Positions 1 to 8,977 of a stretch of DNA of 64,000 nucleotides are shown here, one piece after another. A model generated the notes under the pieces. It made no database searches, was not told where the DNA came from, and worked only from the letters and a program-made list of their open reading frames with translations. The stretch's first letter is position 1. The number at the start of each line of letters is the position of its first letter. The stretch comes from JAKOVR01 sp031415655 (GTDB lineage Bacteria > Actinomycetota > Acidimicrobiia > Acidimicrobiales > Acidimicrobilacustridaceae). The stretch covers positions 1 through 64,000 of the forward strand of contig JANOSD010000169.1 in the NCBI GenBank assembly GCA_031415655.1, given 5' to 3'. The position numbers and the translations under genes are program-made.

Positions 1-339
1 CCACCACGAACCCGAACACCCCTCCAACAACCCCTCACGCGCCTCCACCTCCACCGCAACCACCGCCAACTCCGCCTCCGCAACCCGCGCCGCCAACACC
101 CGCAACCGAGCCCCCAACACCCCCAACTCCGCCGCCTGACGAGGCCCCTCCCCCAAACCAGCACCCGCCGCACCAATCAACAAACCCACCCGCTCCCGCA
201 CACCCACCAACACCCCACCACCCTCCGTGCTCGACACGGTGGACTCACCCGACACGGTCGGCTCACTCGACGCGGTGGACTCACTCGACACGGTCGGCTC
301 GGTGGGCTCGGTGGGCTCGCTCGGCGGGGTTGCTGACAT
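1..339 (-). CDS. DUF222/HNH endonuclease-like protein, N-terminal part (cut by window edge)
   Basis: The reading frame starts with ATG at 339 and runs open through the left edge, giving 113 residues. Residues 1-38 are a low-complexity linker of Ser, Thr, Glu and Pro built from imperfect repeats (SESTVSSEPTVSG type). Residues from about 75 form an Ala/Leu/Glu/Val-rich helix (LRVLAARVAEAELAVV). This helix resembles the N-terminus of the actinobacterial DUF222 proteins that carry a C-terminal HNH nuclease (13E12-repeat family). The nuclease part would lie outside the window, so the assignment is an inference from the helix style and the actinobacterial context. Other acidic coiled-coil proteins remain possible. 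Confidence 0.5.
   Translation of the reverse strand, partial: MSATPPSEPTEPTEPTVSSESTASSEPTVSGESTVSSTEGGGVLVGVRERVGLLIGAAGAGLGEGPRQAAELGVLGARLRVLAARVAEAELAVVAVEVEAREGLLEGCSGSWW
232..325. repeat. Short imperfect tandem repeats encoding a Ser/Thr/Glu linker
   Basis: Units such as CTCGACACGGTGGACTCAC and CTCGACACGGTCGGCTCAC alternate several times, followed by repeats of GGTGGGCTC. They lie inside the 5' end of the DUF222-like gene and encode its flexible N-terminal linker. The unit lengths are multiples of three, so copy-number change would keep the frame. Confidence 0.6.
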
Positions 340-859
340 GCCCCAACCGTACGCACCCCCACTGACAACAAACATCGCCATTCGCGCCCGAAGTGTGTGG
401 AATCGTCAACAAACATTGGGCGAATTGACTCCGCAAAGAATCTTCTGTCCGCCGAGTCAAACCCGTGAAACCCACAGAAACGACTGCCCGACCGTCGACA
501 CAACAAGATCGAATCAGCGTTCACGCCGTTCGGATCGACCACAACGGCACCAAAGGTCGGCGACCGTGTCCGCCGCTACCGAAGGAGAAGCCGAAAAATA
601 GCGGAACACCGTTGGAGACTGCTGGGGCATGTAGGCGCGTCACCGTTCTCGCCAGGCTCGGCGGGCGATCATCAATGACAGCGAGCGACGACGCGGCATG
701 ACCGCCATCAAGCGAGAGCGCAGCGTCGAACGCCCGCTTGGTATCGGAGGCGGCAGGGAGAACGCTACGAGGTTCAAGGCGGGCCACAGGACGCTCACCG
801 CGTACCTGGACACGCCCTGGGCCGGGTAGCCGTGGTTCAGAACGCCTTGCGGCCCTCGG
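340..859. other. 520-bp stretch with no convincing gene
   Basis: This interval separates the DUF222-like gene (leftward) from the 3' end of the M50 protease gene. Short open frames exist on both strands, but none shows a recognisable domain, consistent codon pattern or good ribosome binding site. The first part should hold the promoter of the leftward DUF222-like gene. I see no RNA gene or clear terminator in it. Confidence 0.5.
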
Positions 860-2191
860 TCATGCCCCGCCCGAAAGGATGACGTCGTCGACCATTGCGG
901 CGTGGGCCGACCGACCGAGTTTTTTCAACGCCACCTGAAACTTCAGTGCACTCTCGAAGCCCCGCCCTCCGGCCGCAAGCAACCCCGCAGCGACCTCCGC
1001 CGTGATGCCCTCGCTCGCCACCAGCTCGATGGCGAGCGTTTTGCTGTGGCCCTCCACGCCGTTGAGAATCACCGCAGCGAGTAGAGCGATGCCCTGTTCA
1101 CGTTCGCCGCCGACAAGCGCCACCCCTGCCTGAAGATACGGCACCGCCACGGCCTTCTTGGGGAGTCGAGCAACCACGTCGGCGGCCAGAACCGGTTTGC
1201 GTTCGGCCAGGTAGGCCCAACCCTCGAGCTCATCGAGCATCGTGGCCTGATCAGATTTTACTTTTTGACTTCGGGCTCTCGCTATGGCGTCAAGCGCACG
1301 ACCACCGTCATGGCGTTCGAGGGCACTCAGCGCGTCGGCAATGTCGTCACCCGTCGTGACCTTCGCCTTTTTCTTCCGAGCGTCATTGAGGTCCACCACG
1401 TTGCCGGACCCTTCGGTTCGGCGAAACACGTCGCTCCGACGTTGTCCGTCGCCCCTGCGATGGCCGGTATCGCCGTCAGCCCCAGCCGACACATACTCCC
1501 AGGATTCTTCGTTGATCAGATCTTTCCCCTTCAGCGCGGCGAAGTTCATGGCGGCCAAGATCACCATGAAAAAGAACCCCGGACCGATGCGAAATCGTCC
1601 ACTGCCGGCGTTTTCGTACCACAACAGCGCGACGCCGGCGATGCACGCAGTGATGACAGAACACAGATGCGCCCCGCGAATGGTGTCACGACGTTTCCAT
1701 TGGGAGGAGAGATTGTGAAAGATGTTGCCGCCGTCGAGCGGCAAGATTGGTAGCAGGTTGAACAAGCCCCACCACACCGTGACGAAGACCCAGAGATTCA
1801 TCACAATCTGCACGTTGAAAGGCAGTTGCGCGGCCCGGGAGGGGTCGCGCAAGAACCACCAGAATGGAAGGCCAGTCGCCAGGTTCATGGCGGGGCCTCC
1901 GAGGCTCACCAGCCATCGTTTCCGCAACGGAACTCCGCCCGTGCCGAAGGCCAGCCCACCGAATCCATAGAGCAGAATGTGGCCGTCAGCTCCGTACCGT
2001 CGGTTTACGAGCTGGTGACCGATCTCATGGGTGAGCACGGCCACGAACGCAAGCCCAACGAAGGCAACCATCACCCACAGTTCCCGGTAGGAAAGGGCAA
2101 TCAAGAACATTGTGAGCCAGAAGAACCAGTGAACGGCAACCGGCCACGGGCCGGCCTGGAAGCGCCACACACCCCGCGTTGGGTCGATCAT
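860..2191 (-). CDS. Site-2 protease family (M50) membrane metalloprotease with C-terminal repeat-like domain
   Basis: This 443-residue protein has the M50 signatures of an intramembrane zinc protease. The HEIGH metal-binding motif is at residues 55-59 inside a hydrophobic segment, and the third ligand region NLLPILPLDGG is at about 145-155 (D153). Hydrophobic segments at about 20-35, 40-62, 95-115, 128-150 and 180-240 make the membrane core. A polar linker (about 255-295) leads to an Ala/Leu-rich C-terminal half that looks like a TPR or alpha-solenoid and may recruit substrates. Family members cleave membrane-bound regulators or handle peptides; the substrate here is unknown. The gene is divergent from fbiC, and its ATG lies only 65 bp from the preferred fbiC start, so the two share a promoter region. 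Confidence 0.85.
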   Translation of the reverse strand: MIDPTRGVWRFQAGPWPVAVHWFFWLTMFLIALSYRELWVMVAFVGLAFVAVLTHEIGHQLVNRRYGADGHILLYGFGGLAFGTGGVPLRKRWLVSLGGPAMNLATGLPFWWFLRDPSRAAQLPFNVQIVMNLWVFVTVWWGLFNLLPILPLDGGNIFHNLSSQWKRRDTIRGAHLCSVITACIAGVALLWYENAGSGRFRIGPGFFFMVILAAMNFAALKGKDLINEESWEYVSAGADGDTGHRRGDGQRRSDVFRRTEGSGNVVDLNDARKKKAKVTTGDDIADALSALERHDGGRALDAIARARSQKVKSDQATMLDELEGWAYLAERKPVLAADVVARLPKKAVAVPYLQAGVALVGGEREQGIALLAAVILNGVEGHSKTLAIELVASEGITAEVAAGLLAAGGRGFESALKFQVALKKLGRSAHAAMVDDVILSGGA

Positions 2192-2255
2192 GGTCCAAAC
2201 GGTATCGGATCAGGTCGTGTCTCGTACCGCAGCTCCCCCGATAAGGTGCGGGGCA

Positions 2256-4616
2256 ATGACCGGGGACGACATTGCGGGGCTCAGCCTCGACGACCTCATG
2301 GCGCGTGCAGCGGCGATCCGCAATGCCGCCCATGGATGCATCATCACGTTCTCTCCCAAGGTCTTCATCCCGCTCACGATGCTCTGCCGGGACTCCTGCG
2401 GTTACTGCACCTTCGCCCAGCCTCCCGCTCGGCTCGACACACCGTTCCTCACCCCCGACGACGTGCTGGCGATCGCCCGGAAGGGTGCCCGAGCCGGGTG
2501 CCACGAGGCACTCTTCACGCTTGGCGAACAGCCCGAGGATCGCTATCCGGTCGCTCGCTCGTGGCTTACTGCGAACGGTTACGACTCCACGGTCCAGTAT
2601 CTCGTCGCCATGGCGCAGCTCGTGCTCGACGAGGTCGGTCTTCTCCCGCACGCCAACGCCGGCGCACTCTCCTCGTCCGAGCTGGCCGTATTGCGGTCCG
2701 TGGCCCCGAGCCAGGGAATGATGATCGAGACGCTTCGCGCCGACCTCGAGTGCCACCGCGGCGCCCCAGACAAGTCTCCGGAACGACGGCTCGCCACCCT
2801 CGAAGCGGCGGGTGAATTGGCCATCCCGTTCACGACTGGCATCCTCGTGGGAATCGGTGAGAACCGCACCGATCGGATCGCCGCCCTGCAAGCCATCGCC
2901 GAAAGCCATCGCCGCCATGGCCACGTGCAGGAAGTCATCGTCCAGAACTTCCTCCCGAAACTCGGCACGGCGATGCACCGTGCGCCGGCGTGCCCACCAG
3001 CGGATTTTCTCGATGCCATCGCCCTTGCCCGGGTACTCCTTCCCCCGGAGATCCACCTGCAGGCTCCGCCGAACCTGAGCGACGATTTCGGAGCACTGCT
3101 GCGAGCGGGCATCGACGACTGGGGCGGCGTCTCCCCCGTCACCGCCGACCATGTGAACCCGGAACGCCCTTGGCCCGACCTCGACCGATTGGAAGAGGTC
3201 ACCGAGGCCGAAGGATTTGTGCTGGCGTCGCGCCTCACCATCTACCCCGAGTACGCACTTGAACCCGAACGCTGGCTCGACCCGTCGCTTCGGTTTCGTG
3301 TCATGGATCGTTCGGATGCCGCGGGGTTCGGTCGCGATGACCCCGGCGCCGTGTTCGTCCAGAAACTCAAACCCGCCACGCCTGAACAAGTTGACGATGG
3401 AGTCGAGGTGCTCCACCTCGGTCAGCGCTCTACCGCCTGGTATTCGGGAGGTACCGGTTCCCCACCAACGCTGATCGGCGGACCGGCCCGGGCCACCCGT
3501 CCCCATTCGGTCGCCGGTGCCGTACGCGAAACCCTCGACGGGGTGATGCTCGGGCAGGAACCAGGCATTGCGGAACTGGTACATCTCTTCGCCGCTCGCG
3601 GGCGCGAGGTGGTGGAAATCGCCGAAGTCGCCGATGAGCTACGCCGGTCCACGGTGGGCGAAACGATCACGTACGTCCACAACCGAAATATCAATTACAC
3701 CAACGTCTGCACGTTTAAGTGCCGTTTCTGCGGTTTCTCAAAGGGTCCACTTTCGCTCAACCTCCGCGGTACGCCGTACCTGCTCACCCTCGACGACATC
3801 GCCGACCGAGTACGCGAAGCGGCGGAGTTGGGGGCTACTGAGGTGTGCCTTCAAGGGGGAATTCATCCGGATTTCGACGGCAACTACTACCTCGATGTCA
3901 CACGAGCCGTTGCCGAGGCCGCTCCCGGCATGCACATCCACGGGTTCACGGCTCTGGAAGTCACCGAAGGAGCTCGTCGGCTCGGTGAGCCGCTCGATCA
4001 CTACCTCACCCGGCTGCGCGAAGCCGGCCTGCGCACCCTGCCCGGCACGGCGGCGGAGATCCTCGACGATCCCGTCCGCGCCATTCTTTGTCCCGACAAG
4101 ATCAACACCGATGAGTGGCTCGACGCCCACCGCACGGCCCACGAGGTGGGCCTACGTTCCAACATCACCATCATGTTCGGTGCCATTGAGCAGCCCGTGA
4201 GTTGGGCTCGACACCTGGTGCGCACTCGTGCGCTCCAAAAAGAGACCGGCGGCTTCACGGAGTTCGTGCCACTACCCTTCGTGCACATGGCGGCGCCGAT
4301 CTACCTGCAAAACAAGGCTCGGCGGGGTCCGACATTCCGCGAAGCGTTGCTGATGCACGCGGTCGGACGGATCGCTTACCACGGGCTCATCCCCAACATT
4401 CAGGTCTCGTGGGTGAAGATGGGCGTTGCGGCGGCACGCCAGGTGCTCCAGGCCGGAGCGAACGACGTGGGCGGCACACTGATGAATGAGAACATCTCCC
4501 GCGCCGCGGGCGCGACCCACGGACAAGGTATGGAGCCCGACGATTTCCTGGCCTTGGTGAAGCCACTCGGCCGCCCCCTGGCGCAACGAAGCACGCTCTA
4601 CGCCACCACTTCATGA
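2256..4616 (+). CDS. fbiC: FbiC: 7,8-didemethyl-8-hydroxy-5-deazariboflavin synthase (fused CofG-CofH)
   Basis: This enzyme makes Fo, the deazaflavin chromophore of coenzyme F420, from a ribityl pyrimidine and tyrosine. It is a fusion of two radical-SAM proteins. With the start chosen here (786 residues), the CofG half carries Cys44-x3-Cys48-x2-Cys51 (CRDSCGYC). The CofH half carries Cys485-x3-Cys489-x2-Cys492 (CTFKCRFC) after NINYTNV. Length and domain order match actinobacterial FbiC. An upstream in-frame ATG at 2190 would overlap the start codon of the divergent M50 gene, so 2256 (MTGDD) is preferred. The next gene overlaps its stop by 4 bp (ATGA), implying co-transcription. Presence of FbiC predicts F420-dependent oxidoreductases elsewhere in the genome. 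Confidence 0.96.
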   Translation: MTGDDIAGLSLDDLMARAAAIRNAAHGCIITFSPKVFIPLTMLCRDSCGYCTFAQPPARLDTPFLTPDDVLAIARKGARAGCHEALFTLGEQPEDRYPVARSWLTANGYDSTVQYLVAMAQLVLDEVGLLPHANAGALSSSELAVLRSVAPSQGMMIETLRADLECHRGAPDKSPERRLATLEAAGELAIPFTTGILVGIGENRTDRIAALQAIAESHRRHGHVQEVIVQNFLPKLGTAMHRAPACPPADFLDAIALARVLLPPEIHLQAPPNLSDDFGALLRAGIDDWGGVSPVTADHVNPERPWPDLDRLEEVTEAEGFVLASRLTIYPEYALEPERWLDPSLRFRVMDRSDAAGFGRDDPGAVFVQKLKPATPEQVDDGVEVLHLGQRSTAWYSGGTGSPPTLIGGPARATRPHSVAGAVRETLDGVMLGQEPGIAELVHLFAARGREVVEIAEVADELRRSTVGETITYVHNRNINYTNVCTFKCRFCGFSKGPLSLNLRGTPYLLTLDDIADRVREAAELGATEVCLQGGIHPDFDGNYYLDVTRAVAEAAPGMHIHGFTALEVTEGARRLGEPLDHYLTRLREAGLRTLPGTAAEILDDPVRAILCPDKINTDEWLDAHRTAHEVGLRSNITIMFGAIEQPVSWARHLVRTRALQKETGGFTEFVPLPFVHMAAPIYLQNKARRGPTFREALLMHAVGRIAYHGLIPNIQVSWVKMGVAAARQVLQAGANDVGGTLMNENISRAAGATHGQGMEPDDFLALVKPLGRPLAQRSTLYATTS

Positions 4617-5713
4617 GCACGAACGCTCAACCTGAACCCGCTCCGGCATCGCCGGCGCGACGGGCCCGCTACCGCACTGGCAAAGACGAACTCGACGCCG
4701 CCGTTCTGGCACTGGTGGAACAGGCCGGCGTCCGCCGCGACGCCGATTTGGTGTTCGAGATGGTGGTGTCGGCCCTCCGCATGGGCCGCGAAGCCGTCGA
4801 CCGCGGCGACCTCAAACTGGTGAACTCCGCCCTCAAGGAACTGCGTTATTCGTTTCTGGTTTTCGAGCCCTACGAACACATACGCAAGGTTTCGATCTTT
4901 GGATCCGCCCGGACCGCCCCCGATGATCCGTCCTACGCACTCGCCCGCGACTTCGGCGCGGCGATCGCCGACCAGGGCTGGATGGTGATCACCGGAGCCG
5001 GTCCCGGAATCATGGAAGCGGGCATAGAAGGTGCCGGGGCCGACCGAGCCTTCGGCGTGAACATCGTGCTTCCGTTCGAAGCCGACGCGTCACCCTTGCT
5101 CGCGGGCGATCGCAAACTGATCAACTATCGTTACTTTTTCACTCGAAAGCTCACCTTCATGAAGGAGTCGTCCGCTTCGGTTTTGCTCCCCGGCGGTTTC
5201 GGCACGATGGATGAGGCGTTCGAATTGCTCACGCTTATCCAGACCGGCCGATCCCCGATCGAGCCGGTCGTGCTGTTGGAACCCCCTGGTGACGGCTACT
5301 GGACTGGCTGGAGCCATTTCATCGAACGAGATCTCGCCCAACGGGGGCTCATCGCGCAGGAGGATCTCAACCTCGTGCGCATCTGCTCCACGGTCGACGA
5401 GGCCGTCGCCGAGATCACCCGCTTCTACTCTGTGTTTCACTCCCAGAGGTATGTGGGCCGCCGTCTTGTGTTCCGCCTCGAACGTGAACTGTCCGACGAA
5501 ACGATCGCTGCGTTGAACGACGAGTTCGCCGACATCGTGGTACGGGGCGCCATCGAGCGGGCCGAAACATCGGCGGGTGAAAAAGACGACGACGACGTTC
5601 CCCACCTCCCTCGCATTGCTTTCCACTTCAACCGACGTCACTACGCCCGATTGCGGCTTCTTATCGACCGGATCAACGGCTCACTCGACAGATCACTCGA
5701 CGGCGCCTCGTAA
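4613..5713 (+). CDS. LOG family (TIGR00730-like) Rossmann-fold protein
   Basis: This 366-residue protein has the two signatures of the LOG/'lysine decarboxylase-like' family: PGIME at residues 131-135 and PGGFGTMDE at 193-201. Family members include cytokinin-activating phosphoribohydrolases (LOG) and nucleotide 5'-monophosphate nucleosidases. The name 'lysine decarboxylase' is historical and should not be used for function. The protein is longer than minimal LOG proteins (about 190 residues), with an extra helical N-terminus and about 130 C-terminal residues, so it belongs to a long subgroup of unclear substrate. It overlaps fbiC by 4 bp (ATGA), so it is probably translated together with fbiC; a link to F420 metabolism is only guilt by association. 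Confidence 0.88.
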   Translation: MSTNAQPEPAPASPARRARYRTGKDELDAAVLALVEQAGVRRDADLVFEMVVSALRMGREAVDRGDLKLVNSALKELRYSFLVFEPYEHIRKVSIFGSARTAPDDPSYALARDFGAAIADQGWMVITGAGPGIMEAGIEGAGADRAFGVNIVLPFEADASPLLAGDRKLINYRYFFTRKLTFMKESSASVLLPGGFGTMDEAFELLTLIQTGRSPIEPVVLLEPPGDGYWTGWSHFIERDLAQRGLIAQEDLNLVRICSTVDEAVAEITRFYSVFHSQRYVGRRLVFRLERELSDETIAALNDEFADIVVRGAIERAETSAGEKDDDDVPHLPRIAFHFNRRHYARLRLLIDRINGSLDRSLDGAS

Positions 5714-5896
5714 GAGCAACGACGCCTTCTCGATAGATCGCCGGGCACGGTTAATCACCCGTTCATCGATTTTGGCTTGGGCCACAACGTCGTCATCGCC
5801 ATCGCGAGCGGCGGCGCGGAGCAGATCGAATGCCCGCGAACCGAGTTCCTGGGCGACACCGTCGAGTTGGTCCGAAAGATCGTCATATCCATGCAT
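5693..5896 (-). CDS. Small conserved hypothetical protein (67 aa)
   Basis: Starting from ATG at 5896, the frame encodes a charged, mainly helical 67-residue protein (MHGYDDLSDQLDGVAQELG...). It contains an acidic run (DGDDD) and basic C-terminal helices. I do not recognise a domain. It is convergent with the LOG-family gene and their 3' ends overlap by 21 bp. The frame stays open upstream of 5896, but that part (Pro/Arg-rich, over the 14-bp repeats) does not look like protein. No strong ribosome binding site is visible, so the gene is moderately supported by composition only. Confidence 0.5.
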   Translation of the reverse strand: MHGYDDLSDQLDGVAQELGSRAFDLLRAAARDGDDDVVAQAKIDERVINRARRSIEKASLLLRGAVE

Positions 5897-5972
5897 AACG
5901 TCAGTCTGCCCGCGAGTTGGCTGGTGCCCGGACCGATTCGCACCGCAAGGTGGGATCGGTGTTCCCGACGCC

Positions 5973-6014
5973 CGGTTCTGGGCAGCGGGTTCGGGGCAGC
6001 CGGTTCTGGGCCGC
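5973..6014. repeat. Three tandem 14-bp units
   Basis: CGGTTCTGGGCAGC (5973-5986), GGGTTCGGGGCAGC (5987-6000) and CGGTTCTGGGCCGC (6001-6014) follow each other without a gap. The array lies 27 bp upstream of the start of the Cys-rich protein gene at 6041. It may be a slippage array or touch the promoter or 5' leader of that gene. Confidence 0.8.
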
Positions 6015-6040
6015 CGGCTTCCCGGGTAGAGTGCGCTCGC

Positions 6041-6778
6041 ATGGCGCACGACGACCTACACGAGTGGCTTTCGCTCGATCTTGACGGTGACACGTGGATG
6101 TTCGACGTAACGTTCTTGCTGAGCAACTGGACGTGCATCTACGGACGCGGCTGTCAGGGGGTGCTTACGGGCCCCACCCCGGAACGCCAACACGGCTGCT
6201 GCACCTACGGTGCTCATTTCGTCGATAAGGCCGACCGCAAGAAGGTGAAGGCTCTTGCCGCGACGCTCACGGAGGACGAGTGGCAGTTCAAAGCTCTCGC
6301 CGAGGAGTTGGGCGGACCCATTGTCAAGAACGGTGCAGGAGACTGGGTCACGGAAAGCGTCGGCGACGCTTGCATCTTTCTCAATCGGGTCGAACACGCT
6401 GGCGGCGCTGGCTGTGCATTGCACCAAGCCGCCTGGAACCGTGACGAACGCCCCATCGACTGGAAACCCGTCGTGTGTTGGCAACTCCCATTGCGCCTCG
6501 ACGAGCACCGTGACGACAACGAGCACGCCACCCACATCCTGCGGGAGTGGAAAAGACGTGACTGGGGCGAAGGCGGCGCCGAGTTTCACTGGTGGTGCAC
6601 CGAAACACACGAAGCATTCGTGGGCCACCAGCCGGTGTATGAGACGCTGCGCGACGAGATCGTGGAACTGGTTGGTGCAGCACCGTACGACGCGCTTTGC
6701 GCCGAACTGAAAGACCGTCGATTCGAGGTGCCGGTTCCCCACCCAGCCCTCAAACGGGGGGCTGCTCCGGCCGACTAG
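6041..6778 (+). CDS. Conserved actinobacterial Cys/His-rich protein (DUF3109-like), putative metal binding
   Basis: This 245-residue soluble protein has clustered cysteines. An N-terminal group (WTCIYGRGCQG, then HGCCTYGAHF) is followed by CIFLNR, GGAGCALHQAA, PVVCWQLP and HWWCTE. The pattern of conserved Cys and His spread over the chain is typical of actinobacterial proteins annotated as DUF3109-like and suspected to bind iron-sulfur or zinc. No enzyme motif is recognised. An in-frame ATG exists at 5777, but that extension crosses the 14-bp repeats and runs antisense to the small gene at 5693-5896. ATG 6041 (MAHDDLHEW) is therefore chosen. Confidence 0.7.
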   Translation: MAHDDLHEWLSLDLDGDTWMFDVTFLLSNWTCIYGRGCQGVLTGPTPERQHGCCTYGAHFVDKADRKKVKALAATLTEDEWQFKALAEELGGPIVKNGAGDWVTESVGDACIFLNRVEHAGGAGCALHQAAWNRDERPIDWKPVVCWQLPLRLDEHRDDNEHATHILREWKRRDWGEGGAEFHWWCTETHEAFVGHQPVYETLRDEIVELVGAAPYDALCAELKDRRFEVPVPHPALKRGAAPAD

Positions 6779-6989
6779 GAACAAGAGACCGCAACACGAG
6801 GCGGAACGAACTTCGCCTCGGGTTCGAGCTCTCGCTGGGACGGAAGTCGAAAGCCCTGTTGTTCGGGGTGGTAAGACTATCGGCGGAGCGAGATCGAGAG
6901 CTGGCGGGTAGACGCCAAATCGTTCGTCTCTCGCGCTGCTAGACCTACATCAAAGTGGTTGCCCCGTTCGGGCTTCCAGAAGGGGATTC

Positions 6990-7925
6990 ATGCGACCGTT
7001 CAACGCCGAAGAGCTCGATCAGGCTTGTATCGAGAACGGCCTGTTAATGCCTGAGTACGTATGCGAGCAGCTTGTCGCTGCCATCGACTCCGGCAAACAC
7101 GTGATTTTGACGGGCCCGCCCGGCACCGGCAAGACCACCCTCGCCTATGTGGCCGCTGAGCTCGCCCGTCAATCCATGATGTGCACCGGGTACCTTCCCA
7201 CCACCGCGACAAGCGAGTGGACCACGTTCGAGACCATCGGTGGCCTCCAACCGACGCTCGATGGGCTGATCTTTCGAGCTGGCCTCTTCGTCGAAGCCAT
7301 CGAAACCGGTCGGTGGCTCGTGATCGATGAGCTGAACCGATCGAACTTTGATCGTGCCTTCGGACAACTCTTCACGGTGCTTTCTGGCGCAGCCGTGGTA
7401 TTGCCGTTCAAACGCAAGGGGCAGCCGCAACCGATCTCCATCGTGCCTCCCGGCGTGGAGCCCCCCGAAAAGACGGATGCAATTCGAGTGCCGGCCAATT
7501 GGCGAATCATCGCCACCATGAACGTATTCGACAAAAATCTCCTGTTCGACATGAGCTACGCCCTGATGCGTCGGTTTGCCTTCATCGAGGTGGGCACACC
7601 CAGTGAGGCGGTCTACCAGAAGTTGCTTGAAGGCCCGGGCGAGATCGTGGCCAAGCTGCTTCCCCTTCGGAAGTTCTCCGATCTCGGCCCCGCCGTCTAC
7701 ATCGACGCCGCCAAGTACGCCACCCGCCGAGCCAAGGACAATCCCACTCCCTCGAGACTGCTGTACGAGGTGTTCTACGCCTATTTCCTTCCCCAGTTCG
7801 AGGGCATGGAGGATCGGCGGGCCACCACCTTGTATCGCACCGTGGCGCAGCATCTCGATCCCCCCGAACAGGCGGAGCTACAGCGAACGATCGGCGATGT
7901 GCTCGGCGTCGAGCTCGCGGTCTGA
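6990..7925 (+). CDS. MoxR/McrB-like AAA+ ATPase (AAA_5)
   Basis: This 311-residue AAA+ ATPase has Walker A GPPGTGKT (42-49), Walker B WLVIDE (109-114) followed by LNRS, and a sensor-1/arginine-finger region (IIATMNVFDKN... MRRFAFIEV). 'IDELNR' and 'ATMN...RRF' are characteristic of the McrB/MoxR/dynein-related AAA_5 group, whose members remodel protein partners or translocate nucleic acid. It is followed after 12 bp by a gene of unknown function, so the two probably form a functional pair, as MoxR and McrB ATPases do with partner proteins encoded next to them. There is no N-terminal DNA-binding domain as in McrB itself. Confidence 0.85.
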   Translation: MRPFNAEELDQACIENGLLMPEYVCEQLVAAIDSGKHVILTGPPGTGKTTLAYVAAELARQSMMCTGYLPTTATSEWTTFETIGGLQPTLDGLIFRAGLFVEAIETGRWLVIDELNRSNFDRAFGQLFTVLSGAAVVLPFKRKGQPQPISIVPPGVEPPEKTDAIRVPANWRIIATMNVFDKNLLFDMSYALMRRFAFIEVGTPSEAVYQKLLEGPGEIVAKLLPLRKFSDLGPAVYIDAAKYATRRAKDNPTPSRLLYEVFYAYFLPQFEGMEDRRATTLYRTVAQHLDPPEQAELQRTIGDVLGVELAV

Positions 7926-7937
7926 GCGAGCGGTCCC

Positions 7938-8972
7938 ATGGCCAACACCCGCCACATCGAAGGCGAACGACGACTTGAGCTCCGACCGGGCGACGTCGAC
8001 TATGACGCCCTCGACGACCTGTGGGGTCGACTTGCCCGGCCTTTCGAGACGGCATCCACGATTGGCGCGTTGATCGGCATCAGCCCGAAGGATCTCGACC
8101 GCCAGGTTGGCCTCACCGTTGCCAACTCGCCTGAGGCGGAACACCTCCTCGACGAGTTTCCCCGCACCGTACGTTCGCTCGCCACATCTATGAAGACCCA
8201 CGCCGAACGATGCGTGGGCGAACTCCGAGGTCCGGTGTTATGGAGCGAGACCATGTCAGCACGGGCCTCCACCTTTGGGGCCAACGACGTCTACGTGTGT
8301 GCCACCCCAAGCCGGGCCTACGACATCGACGAAAACCAAGTTCTAAAGTGGGCACTCGTAAGGCTCAGCCTCGCCGCCGAGACCGCGCTCGAAGGGGTGT
8401 CGGCACACTCGGAAGAAGCAGTGTTTCGCAAGGTGCGCCGAAACGGCAACGATGCCTCTCGATTCAGCGAACACCCCACCATGGCTAGGGTGAGCGTTCG
8501 TCGCCCCAACCTGCGCACCCTGAAACGCACTCGGTCGGGCAAAAAGAGCCATGCGTATCTCCCCGCCATCGCCTTTCTGCGCAAGCTCAGCGATCCGATC
8601 GACCCCGACTTCGTGCGCCCTCTGCGCGATCCTCATACCGTCCGCCAGCACGAGCTGTTGATGACCATCGTGCATCTGCTGGAGGATCATACGGAGAACC
8701 ACCTGCCCGAGTTTCGCATCGAGCAGGGCGCGCTCTACTCCGGACCGGTGCAATATCACAACCATCACCGGCTCGCCGACGGCAGGGTCCAGAGTGGCGT
8801 TGTTGTCGGGCAGCTCCTCGTCGACGTTCCGCCTGAGGGCATGTCGTTCGAGGACGCCGAGCGCGAGATGGCCACCCGCGCCGGATCGCGCCATCACCGA
8901 CTTGTTCGGACCCCCGGCGATATCGAACGTGCGGTCAACCACGCCATAGACCTCGCCACCAGCGACTCGTAA
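7938..8972 (+). CDS. Unknown protein paired with the AAA+ ATPase; possible McrC/DUF2357-like partner
   Basis: This 344-residue protein is soluble, with no signal peptide or membrane helix. The stretch RGPVLWSETMSARA, followed by YVCATPSRAYDIDENQVLKWAL (about residues 95-140), recalls the 'RG.VLW..T' and 'PENR.L' patterns seen in DUF2357 and McrC-type partners of McrB-like ATPases. A catalytic PD-(D/E)xK motif is not obvious. The C-terminal part contains a His-rich stretch (VQYHNHHRL) and a VVVGQLLVDVP strand. The gene follows the ATPase by 12 bp, so co-expression is very likely. The family assignment is a pattern-based guess. Confidence 0.5.
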   Translation: MANTRHIEGERRLELRPGDVDYDALDDLWGRLARPFETASTIGALIGISPKDLDRQVGLTVANSPEAEHLLDEFPRTVRSLATSMKTHAERCVGELRGPVLWSETMSARASTFGANDVYVCATPSRAYDIDENQVLKWALVRLSLAAETALEGVSAHSEEAVFRKVRRNGNDASRFSEHPTMARVSVRRPNLRTLKRTRSGKKSHAYLPAIAFLRKLSDPIDPDFVRPLRDPHTVRQHELLMTIVHLLEDHTENHLPEFRIEQGALYSGPVQYHNHHRLADGRVQSGVVVGQLLVDVPPEGMSFEDAEREMATRAGSRHHRLVRTPGDIERAVNHAIDLATSDS

Positions 8973-8977
8973 CCTGA

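Noticed and set aside
340..859. Several short open frames as possible genes
   Set aside because: None has a domain, a good ribosome site or typical codon balance.
2025..3584. 519-residue minus-strand open frame over the fbiC region
   Set aside because: The plus strand encodes FbiC with both radical-SAM Cys motifs; the minus frame has no recognisable domain.
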